A stretch of DNA of 64,000 nucleotides from Phoma sp. XZ068. Its lineage: Eukaryota; Ascomycota; Dothideomycetes; Pleosporales; Didymellaceae. The stretch spans positions 930,001 to 994,000 of the forward strand of contig RBKR01000015.1 in the NCBI GenBank assembly GCA_004835665.1, written 5' to 3'. The position numbers were made by a program, and so were the translations under genes. The notes under the pieces were generated by a model. That model had not been told where the DNA came from. It did not search any database and saw nothing but the letters and a program-made list of their open reading frames with translations. Shown here one piece after another: positions 50,401 through 62,775 of this stretch (positions are counted from its first letter, which is position 1; each line of letters opens with the position of its first letter).

Positions 50401-51899
50401 ACAATGCAAGAGCTAATATACTAAGTTAATAATATAATCTTATAGGAGAAAAAATAATTAAGGAATATACTATTCTATAGATATATAGGGATAGATTACT
50501 AGGACTATCTTAGCAGCTTAATAATATAATATAAGTTTAACAGGAATAGTATATACCTATAATAGTACTAGAGGAACTCTAAATAGAAATTATTGTGTAA
50601 TACTATAATAACCTACTTTATAGACACCCTAGTATAATACAAATAATAGAACTTATTAGATAATACTATAAGTTTAGCTATATAAAAGACAAGGTTACTA
50701 AATTTATTAAGAACTATATTAATTGTTAATAAAACAAGTACAGTACTTATATAAAATATAGAGAGATATAAGTAATAGAGCTACCTACAGCACTATAGAC
50801 AAATATTATAATAGATTTTGTTATATAACTACTAATCTCTAAGAACTCTGTTATAGGATATACCTATAACTTAATCTTTGTTATAGTAGATAGGTTTACT
50901 AAAGCAGTAGAAATAATACTATTTTAGTATAGTTATACTGCAGAGCAGCTTGCACAAGTGTTTCTAGATAGGATTATCTGTTATTATAGTATACTAGAAT
51001 TAATTATTAGCAATAGAGATAAGCTCTTTATATTAAACTATTAGACTATACTTATAGCAGCTATTAGTACTAAGAAAAAGCTATTAACTATATACTACCT
51101 GCAGATAGATAGACAAATAGAAAGAACAAATTAAACTATAGAAATATACTTAAGAATATATAGTAACTAGGAGTAAGATAACTAGGTTTTGCTATTACCT
51201 ATAGCACAGATTGCATATAATAATAAACTATTAGAAGTAATAGGTATAACACTATTCTTTATAAATTATAGAAAATACCTAAATCTCTTTATAAGATCTC
51301 TTAATAGTAATATCTAAACAGATTTAGTAATAACCTTAGTATAAAAACTAAAGAAAGTATATTAGAAATTGCTTAAAAATATTAACAAAGCTTAACAACA
51401 AGCAATCTCTTATATTAATTAGAAAAGAAAAAAGGCACCTTAGCTAAAAGAGGGGGATAAAGTCTATCTTCTTATAAAAAACTTATAAATATAAAGACTA
51501 ATAAAGAAACTAGATTATATTAAGGTTAGACTATTTTTTATCTCTAGGCAAATTAGTCCTGTAAACTATTAACTTAAACTACTATAGGATGCTAGAATAC
51601 ACCCTATATTCTATATATTGCTATTAGAACTAGCAGACCCTAATACACTAATCTAGAAGAACTTCTACTACTAGGGCAAGGAAGAGACTAAGTAGGAAGT
51701 TAAGAAAATAATATAACACTAAAAGAAAGAACACAAGGATAAATACCTAGTTAAGTAGTTAGGATACCCTAACTTAGAAAATATATAGGAACCTTCTATA
51801 AACCTTATAAACTACTAGCAGCTATTAAAGGTATTTAAGACTAATTAGAAAGCACTATATTAGCTTCCTAAGCCTTAATTAGCTACTCCTTAAAAGCAC

Positions 51900-52392
51900 C
51901 CTATATACTAGGCAACAGAGCTAGGCTAAACCTATCTAAGGAACCTTCTAAGAGAATTGTCCCTTCCTCTAGCTTCTACTTAATAATACTCTGCTCTTCT
52001 ACTATAATTACTTTCTCTATATAATAATCTAGTAAATCTATTTATTAACGCAACTGCTCTTTACACGCATATATAACCTATAACTTTTCTAATGCCTTCT
52101 TAAAGGCCTTAAGCGCTTTATTTTATACTTTATAACTTTCTTTTATCTATACCTATAGCTTCTCTTTCTTAGTCTCTAGATATTTAAACTCTAACTGCGT
52201 TATATAAATATTACAACACTGCCTATACTTTAAATATTTACTACATTTTCTAGAACAAATATAAACTTTATACACCTACTTATGCTTTTTATAGGTTAAA
52301 TACTTCTTTACTATAATCTCTCTAAAGGACTTAACAAATTTATATAGGTAGTAATAGTAGGCTAAACTTAACTTAGTAGGATGCTTAGGCAT
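51900..52392 (-). pseudogene. Decayed antisense Cys-cluster/coiled-coil frame in copy A
   Basis: On the strand opposite to gag-pol, between chromodomain and 3' LTR. From ATG 52,392 the frame starts MPKHPTKLSLAYYYYLYKF and has only TAG/TAA interruptions, as expected of former CAG/CAA/TGG codons. It carries a Cys cluster (VYICSRKCSKYLKYRQCCN) and then a Lys/Glu-rich coiled coil (LEFKYLETKKEKL; LKAFKKALEKL). Former length about 160 aa. The corresponding positions of copy B and two other elements hold similar frames. I recall anonymous fungal proteins of this general make-up but cannot name a family. Function unknown. Confidence 0.6.
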
Positions 52393-52479
52393 TATTAAGA
52401 GGACATACTGTTAAACAAGGAGGGGCCTGTATTATATAAACTAAGCTTAAGAGACTAAGCTAAGATAGAAAGAGGATAG

Positions 52480-53019
52480 TGTTATAATTCTAGAGAACAC
52501 TAAACAAGGTTAATAATTATAGGCTAAGTATAGCACAGTTAAACTACACAGGAGAAAGTATTATAAGTAAGTATAAATAACAAGTATTATTAGTTACTAC
52601 TTAGGTAATAATATAAAGTTATATATATAATTAGTCTTGGCATAATTAGTGTAATTAGTAATTAGTATAATTAATAATTAGTGTAATTAGTAGCTATTAT
52701 AATACTAAGTACTATATATATCTTTTTAGTATATAGCACTTAGGAACACAACCCTTATAGTTTGTGTTTAACCTAATTAATACACTTTGTTATTAGAACT
52801 CTACCTATATATTAAGACAGATAGATTAACTATCTGTACTCCTTACTATAACCTAACTTTTAAGATAGATAGTCTACTCTATACTACTTATTATTACCTA
52901 TAGTTGCTATAGTGTTTTACTAAGCAGCTATACCTTCTATAATCTACTATATATCTGTTTATCCTAGAGAACTAACCTTAGAAGTATTTATAAGCTTTGC
53001 TTAGGATATAACCTTAATA
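52480..53019 (+). repeat. 3' LTR of copy A
   Basis: 540 bp, starting TGTTATAATTCTAGAG and ending CCTTAATA, immediately followed by the target duplication AAAGT. Differences from the 5' LTR are mostly C/T or G/A. Confidence 0.92.
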
Positions 53020-53024
53020 AAAGT

Positions 53025-53360
53025 CTCCCTATATAGGATATCTACTCTATAGAGTATATATATATTAGAAGACCTTAATAGTATAAAAATACCCTATATA
53101 GTACCTAGATAGAGACTAAAGCTATTTATCTAATAAATAAGAAATAATATTAATATAAAGTATTAAGGTCTACTAAAGATATAGCCTAAATAGATTATAG
53201 GTCTAACCTAGGATAAAAGGCTAGTAGACTTAAGGGCTGCTATTCTATATATTAAACTCTAGTTACTTATATAGAAAGAATATAACCTCTATAAATACTA
53301 TAATATAGATACTTCTAACTCCTTATTATAACTATAAGCCTAGAATAGACTCTTATATAG
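53025..53360 (+). mobile_element. Second-lineage Gypsy, right part (integrase C-terminus)
   Basis: Removing copy A and one AAAGT joins LYK at 46,030 to VSLYRIS..., giving a continuous integrase C-terminal segment (SIYILEDLNSIKIPYIVPRQR, with the last part just after). That placement fits the end of Gypsy integrases. The element ends in this neighbourhood, perhaps at the purine-rich AGGGGAGAGGG near 53,355; no 3' LTR was identified. Confidence 0.72.
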
Positions 53361-53434
53361 GGGAGAGGGTTAAACTTAATATTAGTATTATATTATACTA
53401 GTCTATACTAGCACTTACTTAAAAATAAATCTAG

Positions 53435-53477
53435 CTAATTAGGAGTTACTAGGTAAGACCTAGTAACTACTAATTAG
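53435..53477. repeat. 43-bp hairpin palindrome, copy 2 (inverted)
   Basis: Arms CTAATTAGGAGTTACTAGGT and ACCTAGTAACTACTAATTAG around an AAG loop, one arm mismatch. It is the reverse complement of 42,073-42,115 except for one base. Confidence 0.8.
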
Positions 53478-53479
53478 CT

Positions 53480-54780
53480 AACTCTACTAATATTTTAGAC
53501 TTACTAAAGGCTAGTAATAATAGAGGTATAGAGTAAAAGTTAAAGAGAGTAGTAAAAATATAAGTAGGTAGTAAAGGAGTATATAGCTACCTAGTACTCT
53601 ACCTTAATATATACTTAATAAACTCTATACTCTAACTTCCTTCTCTAATTACTAGTTAACTTAATAACTTAAATATTTAAGTAACTTAGTATATTAAGTA
53701 CTTTAGAATAAATACTAGGTAAGTAATAATATTATTAGACTTCTTAAGTATTATACTATACCTACCTTCTAGCTAATCTAGTAAAGTATATTTCTTATAG
53801 CTAGAAATTAAGAAAGCTATTAGCAGAGCTAATATTACTAGTATTAGTTCTAACTCTATACTATACTTATAAGATACTATAGTTACTTAGTTTATATTAT
53901 ATATTATATAAGGTAACCTACTAGATTGCTAAGACCTTTTAGAGTTCTAGACTTCTATAGCTATTATAAAATTTAATAAAGTAGTATCTATTATATACCT
54001 TATAGCTATAATAGTAAGTAACTCTTCTAAGCTAGTTACCTAATATAGAGGTATAAAGAACTTTAAAGCTTAGAAGTTATAATTAACTATAGCTAGAAGT
54101 AGATAGATAAAGCTTTCTAGGTACTTTATAATATCTAAGATAACCTAGAGGGGGTATATATCCTATTAGATATTATTATACTATATAGCTATTTAATATT
54201 AGTTAAATAGTAAGGCCTAACTAATATCTAGTTCTGCTTAAATTAAATTAAGCCTTCTTTACTAGTATAATTTATTAATTCTACTATCTATTAATACCTT
54301 CTTAATAAATAATAATCTAAGAGTAAGTTTATTATATTATCTAACTAGTATAATACTTATAAAGTAATTAAGAACCTTAAAGTAACTATATAGGTCTTTA
54401 TTAAGAATAATATATATAAGCCTAAGAGAACCTAGCTTAAGAAGTATAAAAGCTATAAGAACTTTAGTAAGATAGAGAAAAAGTAGATATAGCTTTAAGG
54501 ACTAACTACTAATAATATAGATTAGAGCTTCTAAATTAATACTATCTAAGCCTAGCTAAAGGATCTAGCACTAAATTACTTTCTAAACAACTAGCCTACT
54601 AGTTTTATTATTACTAACTATATTATAGACTAGTAGCTAGTAGATAATAGAATAGCTAGGCTAAACAGATAGATTATACTAAAGCCTATTAATACTAATA
54701 TCTAAGAATAGCTTAAGACTATTACTCTAATACTATCTCTAATATAAGCTTAGCTTCTTACTTAGGTAGAAAGAGATACT
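53480..54780. other. RIP-degraded sequence without assignment
   Basis: AT-rich, strongly mutated. I see no LTR, TIR or domain. It lies between the hairpin and the start of the clearer plus-strand frame at about 54,790, and could include its 5' portion. Confidence 0.45.
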
Positions 54781-54789
54781 TAATAAGGC

Positions 54790-55778
54790 TTAACCTATAG
54801 CTACTCTCTATCTAGAAATACTTTAACTTTAAATAAAACCTAATACTATTAATAAGGAGAGTTAATTAGTAGTATAGTAAGTAACACCTTTATATAAGAT
54901 ATATAATTAGGTAGAGGTTAGTTATACTCTTAGCTTATATTAATAGATATAGTAGACCTTAATAACCTATAGACTGCTAGAGTATAATTTAAAGTAGATT
55001 AATAGAATATTATTAATAAAATAGTATTATAGAGCTATCTTATATCTAAAGAGATTTAAGCTTTTTCTATTCTAGATAACTTACCTAACTACTCTAGTAG
55101 GGAACTATATATAAATAACTATAAGCTATAAGAAGAGGATATAGCTAAAAAATAAGAGGCAGACTTAATTAGTAGGGAGACTCTCTTAGAGATTATAAGT
55201 AACTAATAATATTAATATAAAGACTTATCCTCCTCTCTTATTAGCTACTATAATAAAGCTATTTAAGGACCTATAACTAATAATAAATATATAGACCTAA
55301 TAGAATATTAGGTTTAATAGTATTATAAGGAAATCTAACCTATAGTAGTTATAGTAAGTAGTAATAAGTAGATAGTTTTTATACTAGTCTTTTTAAAAGT
55401 CTACTTTATCTATCTTTAATTTATAGTAGGTAGAGTTAGACTACTTATTAGGACTATAAACTCTAAGACTATAATTAAGATCCTTATACTTTACTATAAC
55501 TATCTAGATAAATAGGCTAGCTAGTATTAAGACCTAGTAACTTATATCTTATTTTAGGAATACTTTTAGGCCTATAATATTATAGATAATCTCTAATTCT
55601 ACTAATACTAACTATGCCCCCCTATACTAAGTATTAACTAGAATATACTTATTAATTATTATCTATAGTTTAGCTTTAGAAAAGCTATTAATTAGTTTAA
55701 AATAGAAGAAACTATAATCTTATATATCTTTAATAACCTCTTTAAGGACTAGAAACTTATAGAGATAATTAATATAAG
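54790..55778 (+). pseudogene. Unidentified RIP-degraded plus-strand frame, left part
   Basis: With TAA/TAG read through, a + strand frame can be followed to 55,778 (for example LISKEIQAFSILDNLPNYSS near 55,050). Copy B then interrupts it. On removing B and one ATAAG the same frame runs on from 62,776 (FKIEETIILYIFNNLF before, SNLGQYRIIYYFL after). I do not recognise the product; it shows no RT, integrase or transposase motif. It may be a decayed transposon protein or a duplicated gene caught by RIP. Confidence 0.5.
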
Positions 55779-56320
55779 TGTTATAATTCTAGAGAATACT
55801 AAATAAAAGTTAATAATTATAGGCTAAGTGCAGCACAGTTAAACTATATAGGAGAAAGTATTATAAGTAAGTATAAATAATAAATATTATTAGTTACTAC
55901 TTAGGTAATAATATAAAGTTATATATATAATTAGTCTTAGTATAATTAGTATAATTAGTAATTAGTGTAATTAATAATTAGTATAATTAGTAGCTATTAT
56001 AATACTAAGTACTATATATATCTTCTTAGTATATAGTATATAGGAATACAACCCTTATAGTTTGTGTTTAACTTAATTAATATACTTTATTATTAGAATC
56101 TCTACCTATATATTAAGATAGACAGATTAACTATCTATACTCCTTACTATAATCTAACTTTTAAGATAAACAGTCTACTCTATACTACTTATTATTACCT
56201 ATAGTTGCTATAGTATTTTACTAAGTATCTATACCCTCTATAATCTACTATATATCTATTTATTCTAGAGAACTAACTTTAGAAGTATTTATAAGCTTTG
56301 CTTAGGATATAACCTTAATA
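55779..56320 (+). repeat. 5' LTR of copy B
   Basis: 542 bp, begins TGTTATAATTCTAGAG and ends CCTTAATA. Collinear with the LTRs of copy A. Confidence 0.92.
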
Positions 56321-59300
56321 TTTTAAATACCCTAAAATAAGTAATATATTAGAAGATTATATTATTAACAGCACTTCTACTATAACTAATATAGGACTAG
56401 TAAGTTATAGACTTAAGGTTACTAAACTAGACCTTTACTATAGAGATTAATTTAAGCTTAAGGACTAGCTACTCTAGTTTAACCTATTCTTTACCTTCTA
56501 AGGTATAACTATTAATAAAAATTAGAAGGTTAAACTAGTAGCTTCCTATATATAAGGTAATATATTTAAATAGATTAAGCTCTTTATATAGAATAAAATA
56601 ATTAATACTATAACTATTAAAGACAATATATAGCTTAATAATTTTAGACGCTTTAAAGATAAGATCTAACAAATCTTTAGAGTCTCTAATACACTAGTTA
56701 TTACTAGATATAGTATATAGTATATTTATTAGACTATATTAGCTGCTAACTATACTATAGAGTTCTAGGCTTTAGCCTATAATATAGACTAGGATAACAC
56801 TATACTAATAACTATATTTTAATAAGGACTAAAGCCTAAGGTTAAGGAGGAACTTATATATACTAGCGCAAAGATTAATACCCTTAATAACCTTACTAGT
56901 AAAGCTATTAATATTAATATTTAACTCTATAAACTTTAATAAGAGTTATATAATAACCTATATACTTAAGTTATAACCTAGTTACCTTAACTACTATATA
57001 ACTAATAGCGTAGCAACACTTACTATAGAGGCTGTAGAAATAGCTATTACCTTAATATAGGATAAAGGATCTATAGTAATACCTAGAGTAGATACTATAG
57101 ACCTAAGGTAATAGACTTATCTAATATCTATAAAGGACCTACTACTATACTATATTAGAATAAAAAGAATAAAGAATATAATAATAGGAACAAGAGCAGA
57201 AACTACTATAATTATAGTAAGCTAGAATATTTTACTAAGGACTATTATTTAAAGAACAAGGTCTTCTAATAGATTAATATTATTACCTATACCTTATATA
57301 ATAAGAATATAGATACTAGTAAATAGGAAATTCTTACTAAAGAAATTAGATAACTTCTTATAGACCCTAAGCTAGAATATATATATAAGACTGTACCTAG
57401 GATTCTAGAAATCTATACTAGACCTAAGACACTATATTATAAATCTTATACTATATAGACTTTAGATTCTAAAAAAGAGCTAATAATATAGGAGTATAAT
57501 AAGAATATTAGGCAAGGTAATAATAAATTATATAATACTGTCTATAGATAACTTACCCTAGAACTACTTAAAGAATACCTATAATATAATAGTAAGGAGC
57601 ACCCTATACTCTTATAAGCTATATAAGAAATAGAAGCTAAGTATATATAAGCCTACCTCTTATATAACCCTAATACCCTAGGCTAATTTAAGTAATAACT
57701 AATAAATAGTATACTATAGGATAAAGATTAGGCTAAAGAAATATTCTAGAAATAAGTAGAATAAAACTATATAATAGTAGCTAAGCTTAAACGCTAGAAT
57801 TATAACCTACTATAAAAAGATAAACTAGACTTTGCTTAACTAGTAATTACTCTATAAATATAAACTACTATATTATATAAAATTAATAAATAAAACCTAT
57901 TTTACTATAAAATATTATAGGAGTAATACCTATATAATAGGTGCAAGGAATATTATAACAAGAAAGTTAGATACTAAATATTCCCTATTAATATATAATA
58001 ATATAAGAAGAAATAGTATTAGTATATATAAGTATAATACTTAGATTACTTATTTAATAAGTATATATAATTATACTTTCTAGAGTATATATGCTCTAAA
58101 GATATTCTAGATATATAGATAATTATTAATAAAGCCTATAAAGAATATTAGTAGTAGCTATATATAAATAAGAAATATATATGCTATACTAGTAAGAAGG
58201 AAGTCTATAGATTTAGACTAGAGTAGTATTTTTTAGGCCTATACTAACTAGCTCCTAGTATAAGACTATTAATACTATTAGAGTAAACTTACTTACTAAA
58301 CTACTAATCTTTATTAATAGATAAAGATTTATAGTAATATTAGACTTAGAAGTAGAAAGTAGCTATATCTTAGAAGCTATAGTAAAATAAGCTAGACTCT
58401 AGTTATATAGAAAAGAGATTACTTATATCCTTAGAGTAGCTAATAGGCAGTTAATACTAGATAACTTTATAGTTACTTATAAGACTAATGCACTATTAAA
58501 GTTAGAAAACTATAAGAAGGTATTTACCCTTAATATCTTTAAAATAGCTATCTATAATATTATATTAGGAATCTCTTAGTTATAAAAGTATAACCTAAGA
58601 ATTAATTAGAAGATATCTAAGCTTTTATTTAGATATAGATATAGCACTACTATATTAAGACCTATATAGTTTATAATATAACTAGTAGATAAGAAGAAGA
58701 TTAGTAATATCTCTTTAAATAAGATATACTAAGATAGAGTAGTTAACTCTATAGATACTAAACGCCCTATAGGTTATAAAGTAAGAGTTAAGGAGAAGGA
58801 TAGTACACCTTTTAATATTCTAGATAAATATAAGAGTTATAAAGAACTCTTCTATAATAAGAAGACTATAAAGGTATTACTATAGTATAAACTCTAGAAT
58901 TATAAGATTAAGCTCTAGGAAGGAAAGACACTAACTTTTAGGCTAATATATAGACTATTAGAAAAGGAACTCTAAGTACTTTATAAGTATATTAATAAGA
59001 ACCTTAAGAAGAGATTTATTAGATAATTAGAATTACCTATAGGATACTCTATTCTCTTTATACTAAAGAAAGATAGTAGTAACTAACTATATATTAACTA
59101 TTAAAAACTTAATAATATTACTATTAAAAATAGGTACCTACTACTAAATATATCTAAGTTATAAGATTACTTAGCTAGAGTATAATACTTTACTATGCTA
59201 GACCTATAAGGAGTATATAACCTTATATATATAAAGAAAGGCAAGGAATAGAAGATAGTATTTAGAACCTATTATAGTCTATATAAGTATATAGTTATAC

Positions 59301-61639
59301 TATTTAGGCTAACTAACGCACTAGCTATATATTAAGAACTAGTTAATAATATACTAAGGGTATACCTAGATAGAATAGTAGTAGCTTACTTTAATAATAT
59401 CTTAGTATACTTAAAGATATTAAGAGAATATATTATCTATATAAAAGAAGTTCTTAACTACTTAGAATAAGCAGACCTCTAACTTAAACTAAAGAAGTAT
59501 AAATAGTATAAGGAAGAAGTAGAATTTCTTAGCTATATTATAGGAAGATATAGAGTTAAGATAAGTAAAAAGAAAATATAGGTTATTAAAGACTAGCTAA
59601 CCCTAATAATAGTTAAAGAAATTTAAGAATTCTTTAGGTTTATTAACTTTAACTAATACTTTATTAAGGACTACTCTAAGAAAGCTCTGCTGCTTATAAA
59701 GCTTATATAAAAAGATATACTATTTTATTAGAAGTAGAAATAGAAAGATATATTCTAATTACTTAAGTAAGTATATATTAAGCTACTAATATTAGTTATA
59801 TTTAGAAGTAATAAACTACTATAAATTAAAACTAATACCTTAGGACTAGTATTAAGAGTATATATATTATAAGAATATAATAGCAAATAGCACCTAATTA
59901 CCTATTACTTAAGAAAGTTTTCTAGACTAGGAGAATAGTATAATATTTATAATAAGGAACTAATAGTAATTATAGATATACTAAAGCACTAGTAAATCTA
60001 TATAGAAAGCTACTTAGAACTTACTATCTTTATAGACTATAAGAACCTAGTATACTTTACTATAACTAAGAAGCTTAATAGCTAACAGGTATAATAGTTA
60101 GAATTCCTAGAGTAATATAAGTTTAAGATAATATATACCCTAGAAAAAAACAACGCAAGAGCTAATATACTAAGTTAATAATATAATCTTATAGGAGAAA
60201 AAATAATTAAAGAATATACTATCCTATAGATATATAGAGATAGGTTACTAGGACTATTCTAGTAGCTTAATAATATAATATAAGTTTAATAGGAATAATA
60301 TATACCTATAGTAGTACTAGAGGAACTTTAAATAGAAATTATTATATAATATTATAATAATCTACTTTATATACACTCTAGTATAATATAAATAATAGAA
60401 CTTATTAGACAACACTATAAGTTTAGCTATATAAAAGACAAGGTTACTAAGTTTATTAAGAACTGTGTTAATTGCTAGTAGAACAAATATAGTATATATA
60501 TAAAGTATAGAGAAATATAAGTAATAGAGCTACCTATAGCACTATAAATAAATATTATAATAGACTTTATTATATAACTACTAATCTCTAAGGACTCTAT
60601 TATAGGATATACCTATAACTTAATCTTTGTTATAGTAGATAGGTTTACTAAAGTAGTAGAAATAATACTATTTTAATATAGTTATACTATAGAGCAGCTT
60701 ATATAAGTGTTTCTAGATAGAATTATCTATTACTATAGTATACTAGAATTAATTATTAGTAATAGAGATAAGCTCTTTATATTAAATTATTAGACTATAC
60801 TTATAGTAGCTATTAGTACTAAGAAAAAGCTATTAACTATATATTATCTATAGACAGACAGACAAATAGAAAGAATAAATTAAACTATAGAAATATACTT
60901 AAGGATATATAGCAACTAGAAGCAAGATAACTAGGTTTTATTATTACCTATAGTATAGATTATATATAATAATAAACTATTAGAAGCAACAGGTATAATA
61001 CTATTCTTTATAAATTATAAAAGACACCTAAATTTCTTTATAAGATCTCTTAATAGTAATATCTAAATAGATTTAGTAATAACCTTAGTATAAAGACTAA
61101 AGGAAGTATACTAGAAATTACTTAAAAATATTAATAAAGCTTAGTAACAAGCAATCTCTTATATTAATTAGAAAAGAAAAACAGCACCTTAGCTAAAAGA
61201 GGGGGATAAAGTCTATCTCTTTATAAAAAACTTATAAATATAAAGACTAATAAAAAAACTAGATTCTATTAAGGTTAGACTATTTTTTATTTCTAGGTAA
61301 ATTAGCCCTATAAACTATTAGCTTAAACTACTATAGGATACTAGAATATACTTTATATTCTATATATTACTATTAGAACTAGCAGACCCTAATATACTAA
61401 TCTAGAAAGACTTTTACTACTAGGTTAAGGAAGAGACTAAGTAGGAAGTTAAGAAAATAATATAATACTAAAAGAAAGGATACAAGAATAAATATCTAGT
61501 TAAGTAGTTAAGATACTCTAACTTAGAAAATATATAGAAACCTTCTATAAACCTTATAAACTGCTAGCAGCTATTAAAGGGATTTAAGACTAATTAGGGA
61601 GCGCTATATTAGCTTCCTAAGCCTTAATTAGCTACCCCT

Positions 61640-62141
61640 TAAAAGCACTCTATATACTAGGTAATAGAGCTAGGCTAAACCTGTCTAGAGGACCTTCTAA
61701 GAGAATTATCCCCTCCTCTAACTTCTACTTAATAATACTCTACTTTTCTACTATAATTACTTCTTCTATATAATAATCTAGTAAATCAATTTATTAATAT
61801 AACTACTCTTTATATATATATACAACCTATAACTCTTCTAACACCTTCTTAGAGGCCTTAAGCACTTTATTTTATACTTTATAACTTTTTTTTATCTATG
61901 CCTGTAGCTTCTCTTTTTTAGTCTCTAGATATTTAAACTCTAACTATATTATATAGATATTATAATACTGCCTATACTTTAAATATTTACTATATTTTCT
62001 AGAATAAATATAAACTTTATATACTTGCTTATACTTTTTATAGGTTAAATACTTTTTTACTATAATCTCTCTAAAGGACTTAACAAATTTATATAGGTAG
62101 TAATAGCAGGCTAAACTTAACTTAGTAGAATATTTAGGTAT
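61640..62141 (-). pseudogene. Decayed antisense frame in copy B
   Basis: Collinear with the antisense frame of copy A at 51,900-52,392. The start codon and most Cys/Gln codons are mutated (Cys to Tyr, Gln/Trp to stop), but the Lys/Glu-rich coiled-coil pattern remains. It supports the reading of copy A but adds no function. Confidence 0.5.
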
Positions 62142-62228
62142 TATTAAGAGGATATACTATTAAATAAGGAGGGGCCTATATTATATAAACTAAGCTTAAG
62201 AGACTAAGCTAAGATAAGAAGGGGATAG

Positions 62229-62770
62229 TATTATAATTCTAGAGAATACTAAATAAAGGTTAATAATTATAGGCTAAGTATAGTATAGTTAAACTATATA
62301 AGAGAAAGTATTATAAGTAAGCATAAATAATAAATATTATTAGTTACTACTTAGGTAATAACATAAAGTTATATATATAATTAGTCTTAGTATAATTAGT
62401 ATAATTAGTAATTAGTATAATTAATAATTAGTATAATTAGTAGCTATTATAATACTAAGCACTATATATATCTCCTTAGTATATAGTATATAGAAATACA
62501 ACCCTTATAGTTTATATTTAACCTAATTAATATACTTTATTATTAGAATCTCTACCTATATATTAAGACAGACAGATTAACTATCTATACTCCTTATTAT
62601 AATTTAACTTTTAAGATAAATAGTCTACTCTATACTACTTATTATTACCTATAGTTACTATAGTGTTTTACTAAGTATCTATACCCTTTATAATCTACTA
62701 TATATCTATTTATTCTAGAGAACTAACTTTAGAAGTATTTACAAGCTTTGCTTAGGATATAACTTTAATA
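62229..62770 (+). repeat. 3' LTR of copy B
   Basis: 542 bp, begins TATTATAATTCTAGAG after a purine-rich GAAGGGGATAG, ends CTTTAATA and is followed by ATAAG. Confidence 0.92.
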
Positions 62771-62775
62771 ATAAG

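Larger units (their letters stand above)
46032..53019 (+). mobile_element. Copy A: full-length chromodomain Gypsy retrotransposon, least RIP-mutated
   Basis: 6,988 bp with 540-bp LTRs (46,032-46,571; 52,480-53,019) and the perfect target duplication AAAGT (46,027-46,031; 53,020-53,024). Order on + strand: gag with an intact CX2CX4HX4C zinc knuckle (47,455-47,496, CYNCSKLGHFAKDC); protease ILDLG near 48,590; reverse transcriptase with AYFNN at 49,635-49,649 (family YFDD, both Asp now Asn); RNase H about 50.1-50.4 kb; integrase core 50.8-51.2 kb (VDRFTKAVEI, IISNRDKLF, NQTIEIYLRIYSN); chromodomain 51,697-51,815 with its two Trp codons as TAG. A purine-rich GAAAGAGGATAG precedes the 3' LTR. It keeps more CpA, TpG and CpG than the surroundings, so it is a younger insertion. 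No long frame remains. Confidence 0.92.
55779..62770 (+). mobile_element. Copy B: full-length chromodomain Gypsy retrotransposon, heavily RIP-mutated
   Basis: 6,992 bp, same family and collinear with copy A. LTRs of 542 bp (55,779-56,320; 62,229-62,770) and the perfect target duplication ATAAG (55,774-55,778; 62,771-62,775). Positions that are CpA, TpG or CpG in copy A are mostly TpA here; the zinc knuckle Cys codons have become Tyr. The RT block near 59,380-59,400 again reads AYFNN. Isolated CpG sites survive in both copies (for example TAGCGCAAAG at 47,123 and 56,873). The 3' LTR begins TATTATAATTC and the 5' LTR TGTTATAATTC. Confidence 0.92.
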
